From QHBQ01 sp038230695 (GTDB lineage: Bacteria; Chloroflexota; Chloroflexia; QHBQ01): a DNA stretch of 13,820 nucleotides. The translations under genes and the position numbers were made by a program. Every line of letters starts with the position of its first letter. Positions within the stretch are counted from its first letter, which is position 1. The notes under the pieces were generated by a model. The model ran no database searches. It saw only the letters and a program-made list of their open reading frames with translations, and had not been told where the DNA came from. The DNA lies in assembly GCA_038230695.1 (NCBI GenBank), contig JBBRMT010000119.1, positions 1 through 13,820 on the forward strand, written 5' to 3'. Positions 12,635 to 13,820 of the stretch are shown in pieces.

Positions 12635-13543
12635 TCAAGCAAGGCAGGCGCGTAGCTGGGACTGCAGCGCGGCCTCGTCAAGCTCATAACCGATAACGAC
12701 GATTACTCCGCTGATTAGCTCAGTATCGCTTGTATCGAAGGGATAAAGGTTGTATTGGCCGGGGGTGTACTGAAATATCGAGGTGATGGCGATGTCACTG
12801 GTCTGGATGATACCTTTGGCCCGCAATACTCCAGCAGGCAAGGCGGTTAGGAACTGCTCGAAGCAGGCGCGGTCGAGGGCGGCGGGGGTGGTGAGGCTGA
12901 GGCTACGAATGTGAGCATCATGCGCGGTGGGGGTGGGCAAGGAGTGAGGCTGGTTGGCAGTCGCCAGCAAGTCATCTACATCCACATCAGCCTGGCTGGC
13001 AGTCCACTGCCGCGCTGAGGTGTTGAGCGAGGTTAGCGCGTGGCCCAACTCAGATAGGGTGGTGGGATCTGTCAAATCACACTTGTTGACGATGATGGCA
13101 TCAGCGCAGCGCACCTGATCGGCGGCAAGGTCGCTCATCTGCCCAAGCGTCGCCCAACCCGCCGCATCCACAATGGTAATCACGGAGGCAAGCCGAACAT
13201 CCGGCACTAGCCAGGGCATGGTCACCTGATCGAGTAGCTCGATAGGGTTGGCGAGGCCACTGGTCTCCACCAGAATGAGGTCGGATTTATTGCGGATCAG
13301 GCGCTTTACGGCGGGGGGAAGCTGGCTGGCGTTGGAGCAGCAAACGCAGCCACCGTTCAACTCGGCCAGGCCCAGTCCCTGGCGGCGCAACTCCGCGCTG
13401 TCAATGTTGACCGCCCCGAAATCGTTGACGATCACGCCCGGGCGCAGCCCTTGTGCCACGGTATAATCGAGCAACCGCCGCATCAGGGTAGTCTTACCGC
13501 TGCCCAGGAAGCCAGCGACGATGTACAGGGGAACCTTACTCAT
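12635..13543 (-). CDS. COG0523 (CobW/P47K) metal-related GTPase
   Basis: 302 aa from ATG 13543 (MSKVPLYIVAGFLGSGKTT). The frame is open to 13714, but that extension crosses the promoter. G1 is GFLGSGKT (11-18), the metal site is CVCC (66-69) in NGGCVCCSN, the switch region has ETSGLANP, and G4 is NKCD (153-156). The C-terminal domain begins after about residue 215 and includes GVLRAKGIIQ, typical of CobW_C. Family members deliver or insert metals (Zn, Co, Ni) into target proteins using GTP; there is no His-rich loop here and no target gene beside it, so the metal is unassigned. It has its own near-consensus promoter and a leader of about 120 nt. No Shine-Dalgarno precedes the start; a heptamer array does. 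Confidence 0.92.
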   Translation of the reverse strand: MSKVPLYIVAGFLGSGKTTLMRRLLDYTVAQGLRPGVIVNDFGAVNIDSAELRRQGLGLAELNGGCVCCSNASQLPPAVKRLIRNKSDLILVETSGLANPIELLDQVTMPWLVPDVRLASVITIVDAAGWATLGQMSDLAADQVRCADAIIVNKCDLTDPTTLSELGHALTSLNTSARQWTASQADVDVDDLLATANQPHSLPTPTAHDAHIRSLSLTTPAALDRACFEQFLTALPAGVLRAKGIIQTSDIAITSIFQYTPGQYNLYPFDTSDTELISGVIVVIGYELDEAALQSQLRACLA

Positions 13544-13546
13544 AGT

Positions 13547-13567
13547 AATGGTGAATGGTGAGTGTAG
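13547..13567 (-). repeat. Short heptamer array abutting the COG0523 start codon
   Basis: AATGGTG twice (13547-13560), then the degenerate AGTGTAG. It ends 3 nt before the start codon, in the place where a Shine-Dalgarno would be expected. Confidence 0.5.
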
Positions 13568-13670
13568 GGGCAGAGGGTGGTCACCCAAGTGTATAAACGA
13601 AAGCCCCGAACAGTCCTTGCGGAGCATCCGGAGCCAATTCGCGTTCCAGAAGTTAATCTGAAGTGCCTGC

Positions 13671-13699
13671 ATCATAGCACCGTTTCGCAAATCTGTCAA
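13671..13699 (-). promoter_or_regulatory. Promoter of the COG0523 gene
   Basis: On the minus strand TTGACA (rc of 13694-13699), a 17-nt spacer and TATGAT (rc of 13671-13676), with TGC before the -10. The start point is near 13665. Confidence 0.82.
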
Positions 13700-13704
13700 G
13701 AGGG

Positions 13705-13713
13705 TTATCCACA
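13705..13713 (+). promoter_or_regulatory. Perfect DnaA box next to the COG0523 promoter
   Basis: TTATCCACA, the E. coli high-affinity DnaA box, lies 5 bp upstream of the -35. It is a single box without an AT-rich unwinding region, so not an origin; a regulatory role or chance are both possible. Confidence 0.35.
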
Positions 13714-13732
13714 ATTTCGCTGCGAATTAGGC

Positions 13733-13782
13733 AAAAACAGCAACCCTGGTCGGGTCGGCCCCCAATTCCGACACAACCAGGG
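13733..13782 (-). terminator. Terminator of an off-window minus-strand gene
   Basis: On the minus strand CCCTGGT/ACCAGGG (13744-13750 with 13776-13782) encloses an inner GTCGG/CCGAC stem; the sequence then reads TTGCTGTTTTTGCC. Stem plus T5 points to termination of a gene beyond 13820. Confidence 0.6.
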
Positions 13783-13798
13783 CTACTGCCAGCAGAAG

Positions 13799-13820
13799 AA
13801 AGGAAAGGAAAGGAAAGGAA
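13799..13820 (+). repeat. AAAGG pentamer repeat, cut by the window edge
   Basis: Four exact AAAGG units plus two bases. The true length is unknown because the window ends inside the array. Confidence 0.8.

Noticed and set aside
13705..13713. Replication origin
   Set aside because: Only one exact DnaA box, no AT-rich unwinding region and no dnaA, dnaN or parAB genes.
13544..13714. Longer start for the COG0523 protein
   Set aside because: The extension crosses the TTGACA-17-TATGAT promoter and lacks similarity to the family before MSKVPLYIVAGF.

Overview
The window is a moderately GC-rich, densely coded bacterial chromosome segment. It holds eleven protein genes with recognisable families, one 53-codon small ORF and one gene cut by the left edge. 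There is no tRNA, rRNA, CRISPR array, transposase or phage gene. Several traits together suggest a Chloroflexota-like bacterium: an HspR-type MerR regulator, a regulator with an ArsR-type wHTH at its C-terminus, an rpmI-rplT-trmH cluster without infC beside it, GT39/GT2 surface-glycan genes, and many 7-bp tandem repeats. This assignment is inference; no phylogenetic marker was tested.

Layout. 1-130 (-): N-terminus of an exported protein. 323-2478 (-): a translationally coupled pair, an OLD/DUF3696-like ATPase followed by a PIN-like nuclease, which is a candidate defence or toxin module. 2507-2551: divergent promoters around a perfect palindrome. 2608-5043 (+): a GT39-type membrane glycosyltransferase with repeat DNA inside its reading frame. 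5186-6743 (-): SAM methyltransferase and polyprenyl-phosphate-sugar synthase (GT2), convergent with the GT39 gene. 6822-6885: back-to-back near-consensus promoters. 6942-8033 (+): ArsR-type regulator. 8104-8706 (+): small PF06541-like membrane protein.

8633-10421 (-): rpmI, rplT and a TrmH/SpoU rRNA methyltransferase gene, in transcription order. 10562-10723 (-): a 53-aa small ORF. 10795-12478 (-): HspR-like regulator then YihY/BrkB membrane protein. 12635-13543 (-): COG0523 (CobW) GTPase. 13733-13782: a terminator for an off-window minus-strand gene.

How the genes may work together. GT2 should make a lipid-linked sugar that a GT39 enzyme uses on the outer face of the membrane; the methyltransferase may modify the same glycan. 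rpmI, rplT and trmH serve the large ribosomal subunit. The HspR-like protein and the YihY protein form a short operon. The ATPase and PIN genes overlap by 4 nt and are probably made together.

The most unusual property is repeat structure. At least seven arrays have the same 7-bp period but different unit sequences. Four sit as inverted pairs at gene ends, two abut start codons that lack a Shine-Dalgarno, and one lies in-frame inside the GT39 gene, where a single-unit change would shift the frame. A second family of C/G-rich palindromes occurs in intergenic and coding DNA. No gene-free stretch exceeds 300 bases; the longest are 13544-13820 and 10012-10214, both annotated below.
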